Source: Gnetum montanum (taxonomy: Eukaryota > Streptophyta > Gnetopsida > Gnetales > Gnetaceae). Taken from it: DNA of 64,000 nt. Positions 58,599 to 64,000 of the stretch are shown in pieces. The stretch spans positions 1,284,537 through 1,348,536 of the forward strand of contig MNCI01017890.1 in assembly GCA_015680685.1 (NCBI GenBank), written 5' to 3'. The stretch's first letter is position 1. The number at the start of each line of letters is the position of its first letter. The notes beneath the pieces were generated by a model that was not told the origin of the DNA, did not search any database, and worked only from the letters and a program-made list of their open reading frames with translations. The position numbers and the translations under genes were made by a program.

Positions 58599-59370
58599 TA
58601 TAATGATCAAAAATGTTAGTAGCTGGAACACCAAGGTCAATAGGTGCATAGCCTAACCCTAAATCTACACAAGGGCTTGCTAGAGGTGAAGATAGAATGC
58701 CTTGAATAGTATTGTCAATTGAACAAGGACTCACCATATGTAACCAATGTGTAGCGCAATTAGTCATGATGCTGATGCAAAATGGTGCTAAGTGTTCACA
58801 TAGTGTCAAGGGTGTTATTGATGTCAATGGGATCAAGTGTAGTCAGGAGTCTTGGTGAGAAATGAAGGTGTTAACACATGGGGTCCACCACCCAAGCATG
58901 GTTATGCATTAAAATAGCAAAAAATGATAAAAATGTAAGTAAAATATTGAAAATGCAAAGAAAGGAAGAGAGAGAAAAAAACACCACCCCAAATGAGGTT
59001 GAGTATAGTTAACTCTAGAAGAGGCGAGAAGGTACGTGTTGTATAACAAGTGTAGTGGACAACGTAGTCATAGTCTTGAAAGTGTCTAGCCACAAAGACT
59101 AATGCTTCACCATGGTGTCAGTGCTTGCTAGGTTGGCTACTATGATGTGTAGTAGGCTGCAATGGTCTAAGGTGGTATGGGACTTTGCCTCTCTCCAGTT
59201 CACTAGTAGGCTGCAGCTAGCTTGACACTTAGAAAAAATTGTGAAGCTAACCTTTATGTTGACTATGCTCTACATGAGGATAACCACACTTTAGGATAGT
59301 AGAGAGTGTAGTCTCAACATTAGAAAATTTTTCCCCCAAGATGTTAAAGTCCAATGTTGGTGGTGTTTCA
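58599..59370 (-). repeat. 5' LTR of element D, lacking its middle part
   Basis: It starts TATAATGATC (TG decayed to TA) and ends GGTGGTGTTTCA. It matches the ends of the left LTR but is only 772 bp, because about 890 bp of tandem repeat is missing at roughly 59205. Confidence 0.78.
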
Positions 59371-59375
59371 GCCAT
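59371..59375. repeat. Target-site duplication of element D, right copy
   Basis: GCCAT, against TCCAT at 39179-39183. Confidence 0.6.
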
Positions 59376-62260
59376 TAGTCTTTTAAGTTATATCTCACTT
59401 TCATTTTATTTGTAGATAATGTTACCAAGTACAATTTTAATAGAATTATTACCTAGATACATAATATGTGAAGCTTAATTACCTCCATCTTAATCCATAT
59501 TTAGGAAACATGATTGCCTAAATTATTATGTCAAAAAACCAAAAGAACATTTTCATTTATGGACTTCAATGTCAAAATTAGAGAGTTTTTATCATATAGA
59601 AAAATTAAAATAATTATTGGGAAAAGGTAATGAATAAATATTTATAGTGTAGTTTTTTCATCAAACTTATATAATAATGTATTAATTAATCTAAATAGTG
59701 ATGTTATCAAAGGAACCACATTGACAAGCTTAAAAATAAAAGAAGCAATAGAAAATACAATATACAATTAATATTTCAAAAAGATGTAATTTATTCTAGA
59801 ATTTCTGTCAATATATTATTTGTTAGATCCATCTATATTCTCAAATTTTTATAGAATATTTCATGAAGTAGATGGGAAAACAAAGTTACAAACAAGTATT
59901 TTTAGTTTGATTTAATAAGAAGGCATTATATTTAGCAACTATCAAAAGATATTTATACTATTAAACCTTAAAACTAAAAGAAATAATTATCATTGGGTGC
60001 TTATTATTATCAATATTATGAAAAATGAAAACTTATCATGGATCCTTTTCATATTAATATTGAATATAGTAAGCAAATTGATATTCTTTTCAAATATATG
60101 GAGGAGGAACATATACTTCAGAAACAAGAGGAGTAATTTCATGATGGCTTATGGAAATAATATTTGTAAAAAAACTTACTGAAGCAAAGAAATAAATATA
60201 ATTGTAGTGTTTATATTGTTCTTTATATAATATATATTATAACTAGAAAAAATATTATTCAAAGCATCAAATATACTAATGTAGAAAAGAAGAATCCTAT
60301 GTGACATACTAAACATATCTAATTATCATACAAGATAGTTATAATTTTTAATATTAAATGATTATTAAACATTTTTGAGGAAAAAATGTTGAATTATTTT
60401 TAATTTTTTTCATTTAAATAGTTCTTTTGTCATTAAATCATGTTATACTATTTATTTTGTATCACATTATGGACTATAATAATTATAATACTTCACACAT
60501 ATATACTTTATTTATTTTCAAATGATTTTCATATCGCAAATAGTAGTTGTTGGTGTTGATAAATTAGTTTTTTATTATTTGTTACAAAGAAACAAAAAGA
60601 ATCTTTGCTGATGTATCCATTATGAATAATTGTAGATAAATTTGAGAAATTAGAAAGAAGAAAAATGGTTATACTAGACTTGAATGGTATACTCATAAAG
60701 AATGTACATTATTGAAATGCAAAAGAATTGAATATGTCTAAGAGGAAATGTGGCATCATGCTTGATAAAAAGTACTACTTTATTTAACTAAGTGTTCATG
60801 AGTTTCTAAATAAATTAGTCAAGGTAGGATTCAAATATGCAATTTGTTCTTCAACTCGCTCAAAGAATGTTAAAAAATATTAAATTATCTTCTAAAGGAT
60901 AAATATACAAAACCAAAATTTACTAGATCTTAGACTTAATGTCAATAGCATTATCACAAAGATACTATAATTCCAATTTTTTAAAAGTCTTTAAAATGTT
61001 TTTTTAAAAATATAGTGATGAGTATGAATAAGAGGATGTGATAATAGTTGATGATACAAATCATAAAATTTTTGTTGAAGATCAAGTAAACTTTTTTTTA
61101 GATAGGAAACATGCTCCAAACAATTTTTGTAATAATTATCTTCTTAAAAAATTATTGCCCTCAATTGTAAATTCCATTTGTGATCAATTCATAATTGAGA
61201 AACATTTACATTCCAAAGAGTAACTGGTTATATTTAATATATGCATTTTTAATGAAAATAGACATTGAATTATATGATCTCTTAGACATACCCATAAGCA
61301 TAATCTAGAAATAAATTAATTTATACTAAAGTAGTTCTTCACAAATAAATGAGCATTATTAAAGCATGATTAATGTATCCTTAGTCAATTGGAATGAAAA
61401 TAGATAGTGAATTATATGATTTTTCAAGACATATTCATGGGAATTTTTTGTAAATAAATTAATTTATAATAATCTAATTCATAAAAGATATATGAAAATT
61501 ATTATAGAATCTCAAGATAATCCATAGGTAATTGTAATATTTTAAACCAAAGTTTTGTACTACTATGTAATGATATTACATGTAATGTGGGAATCTTAAG
61601 GAATAATAAAAGATTCAAAATAAGAATTTTAGAAAAAATTAAAAAAATTTGAATTAAAATTTTTCAAATATATTGAAATTTTTTTTTACATATATAAGTA
61701 CATGATATAATAAGGCATCTATAAATGAGATAATAAGAAAATATAAAATTTCATAACATAAATAAGAGATAACAGGATAATCTTAATATAGTTAGAATAA
61801 GGTGTTATCTAATCTAAGCAACTATACATGTATCAAAATTTTCTAATAAATGTTATCAATGGAAAAACATCTAATAATATCAAACACAGAACTAATAGAA
61901 ATGTCACAATCATACAACTAGAATTACACATCCCTTACAAAGATATATCTCTAGCATCTAACTCACATATAAATATCCATAATCAAGATAACATATAAAC
62001 TATAACCTATCATAAGAATATACATTTAATCATATCTATTATTTATCAAGATATAATATAACCTAACAAATAATGATAAAAAGTAAATCTAGCTACCAAA
62101 ATCCATCATAATATCAAGTGTCCAAGTACATATAGATTCATAATACATACATCCATGAATCAAGGCCAAAGTCATAAATAACAACCAAGTCCAAAATAAA
62201 TATAAATTCTCCTAAGTCTAAAAAGGAGAGAAAAAAATCATAAATCCTCTTTGTCCAAGT
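59376..62260. other. AT-rich flank of element D, no gene recognised
   Basis: Very AT-rich with short open frames only (for example 59997-60182 and 61038-61223), none with a recognisable domain. It is the same kind of sequence as 34.2-39.2 kb, into which element D inserted. Confidence 0.5.
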
Positions 62261-64000
62261 CCCACCTGTTGGCGACCATTTGGGATGTGACTGCCAACGA
62301 GTGTCCTCGAACAGGATTTAAGTGCCTGCTGGTCTGTGGCAACACCAAGGCCCAGATACCTCTAAATAAACTCAGTAGTTAATGTGAGTATGTGTGTGTG
62401 CTGTTGCAGCGTGCGGTTGTGAGAAATGTAACGATTGCGTTGCGTGTAAACTACAAATGACTTACTTTAAAGAGATTCAGCCAACTTTGCCAAGTACTGT
62501 GAGTTGTTGAAAATTTCCTATTTTGTTCAACTGCCTAGTCTACGCAGTCCTTATAATACCTACTTGTAACAAATAAAATTTTGCAAAAACATTTGAGCAC
62601 AACTCCGCAATCTACTCCTAATTTTCCCCAGAGAAAGAGATAGTTCCACAAGAAAACTAGAAATAGAGCAAGATTCGATGGAAATAAGCAGAAAAGAAAA
62701 GAAAGCAGATTTGTGTAGACCTCAAATATTTAAACAAGGTAAAATGACACGAGTAAACACTTCGCAATAAAGCTATCCCAAATTCAATATCTACGAATTG
62801 TTCAAACTTCCAAGGCTCAAACAAGCAATATCTTCAAGACAATCCTACTATGCTACCAAAAATTGCTGTGTAAACTACCATGCATGAGACTCCATTTTGA
62901 CTAGATAATAGATGTCAATGATTGCATTTAAATAGAACCTTTAAAAGACTTGACAATTTTTGATTGAAAAACCACGAGAATCCACTTTAAAGATAAAAAG
63001 AAGCTATTTTGGTCCCATCAAAATACCAAAGATTTTCTGAACCCTCTCGACTATTGAATTGTTTAATGGCGTGACTACAAATAGTGGCTCTCTTACAACA
63101 ATCCCAATAGCAGTTCCCATATGTTGCACAATAACGAAATTTACTACTAAAATGCTCTTAAGGCTTTTAAACACAAGCGCTTCTATGGCAAAATTTTAAT
63201 AGAAATTTTTATCGGTCAACAAGAATAGTAAGAGCAATCTAAAAATCCCAAAATTACTTGCCAAGGATGATACTATCTAAACCACTAGCTAAACAATTTA
63301 AACAAAACAAAAAATGAAATGCATAACTCACAGGACCATGACAAAGAGGCTGAAATCTTTACTCTAGCAAGTCATCTTGCAAGCAATCATTCACAATTTC
63401 TTTACAAAGCTCTTCTCAAGACCTTAAGTATGTCTCCGAGTGAGAGCCCAAGTGTGATCCCAATGTCTTCTCAAAAGTGTAATGTATGAGATCTCAATGT
63501 GATTATTCCTTCTTCCCCCTCCCCTTTTTTCCCCTTGATCCCTGAAGCCTTTTTATAGGGTTCAAAGGTAGGTAGGGAAGTTACATATTCAAAATATCTC
63601 ACCTAACTTCTCTCCCAAGTAACTTGGCCAACCAATTAGAAGATTACTTGCCCAACAAGCTAGGAGGAAGTTTTGTAGTTAGGGAGTTAGGAAGTTATAT
63701 ATAAAATTAGGAGAATTTTATGCTAACTTTAATATTTATATTAAATGTAATTAATATTGTGATATTACAAATAAATATTTTAAATATCAATATTGCAAAT
63801 ACTTTTATGGGGAGTAACTTATATATAATAATGTTTTAAAATAATATTTATGACTTGGGATAATTAAGGGCAAATTCTTAAACCAAGGCTTTACACTATG
63901 GGTACTTCACACTATGGGTATATATTTATCTATATATATATGCATACATATGTTGGTTAATTTGGTTATTAATTTGTTAAATATTTTAACCATCCTATGC
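62261..64000. other. Flank with possible retroelement boundary and promoter-like patch
   Basis: Near 62270 TTGGCGACCATTTGGGATGT loosely resembles a Ty3/gypsy primer site that reads TTGGCGACT...GGGGA in some plant elements. Near 63558-63548 the minus strand has CTATAAAAAGG followed by a purine-rich GGGGAAAAAAGGGGAGGGGG leader, a convincing TATA-and-leader layout. No coding frame is attached to either within the window. Confidence 0.35.
63548..63558 (-). promoter_or_regulatory. TATA-box-like promoter element
   Basis: Minus-strand CTATAAAAAGG, followed about 15 bases downstream by a G/A-rich tract. It may be the core promoter of another minus-strand LTR extending beyond the right edge. Ownership is unknown. 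Confidence 0.35.

Larger units (their letters stand above)
39184..59370 (-). mobile_element. Element D: Tat-like non-autonomous LTR element, interrupted by element E
   Basis: Two homologous LTRs (39184-40848 and 58599-59370) flank gag (58069 to about 55740), protease (about 55590-54640), a minisatellite-rich 3' region and a polypurine tract, all on the minus strand. Element E (42988-53575) sits in the minisatellite. Without E the element is about 9.6 kb. There is no reverse transcriptase, RNase H or integrase. The PBS differs from that of the Athila-like elements, and gag/protease have the Tat-lineage look (zinc finger relative C-H, IDDG protease). Confidence 0.8.

Overview
The window is non-genic, AT-rich DNA from a seed plant, probably one with a large, repeat-rich genome. 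I find no host gene, no rRNA or tRNA gene and no CRISPR array. Almost everything recognisable is decayed LTR retrotransposon of the Ty3/gypsy type (Athila/Tat-like). The plant assignment rests on the 5 bp target-site duplications, primer-binding sites matching the 3' end of plant tRNA-Asp, and gag, protease and integrase relics of plant Ty3/gypsy type. The species cannot be told from the sequence.

Layout. (1) 1-2416: the 5' end of a minus-strand Athila-like element (gag, primer-binding site, 5' LTR) running off the left edge. (2) 2417-10328: AT-rich DNA with a plus-strand integrase relic at about 3478-4160 and a degenerate tandem array near 8.55-9.6 kb. (3) 10329-19167: 'element A', a complete minus-strand element with two LTRs, gag and a second ORF of about 930 codons, but no protease, reverse transcriptase, RNase H or integrase. 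(4) About 21.1-32.1 kb: 'element C', an old minus-strand gag-protease element whose gag is split by 'element B' (23035-29885, plus strand), flanked by a perfect CTTGG duplication. (5) 32.1-34.2 kb: degenerate tandem repeats. (6) 34.2-39.2 kb: AT-rich DNA without recognisable genes. (7) 39184-59370: 'element D', minus strand, interrupted by the related 'element E' (42988-53575, perfect CATAG duplication). D and E carry gag and protease but no reverse transcriptase or integrase. (8) 59.4-64 kb: AT-rich flank with one promoter-like patch.

How the parts work together. A, B, D and E have the cis signals needed for mobilisation (LTRs, primer-binding site, polypurine tract) and structural gag reading frames, but lack polymerase functions. 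They look like gag-encoding non-autonomous elements that would have depended on reverse transcriptase and integrase supplied in trans. The integrase relic at 3.5 kb is the only trace of an autonomous relative. All coding regions are now broken by stop codons, and some by frameshifts.

The most unusual items are: palindromic arrays built on GCGATATCGC just upstream of the LTR TATA boxes; a second copy of that promoter-like arrangement inside element A, upstream of its second ORF; a tandem duplication of the protease module in element E; a hairpin spanning the polypurine tract and LTR edge in D and E; and a 14 bp minisatellite in the leader of E.
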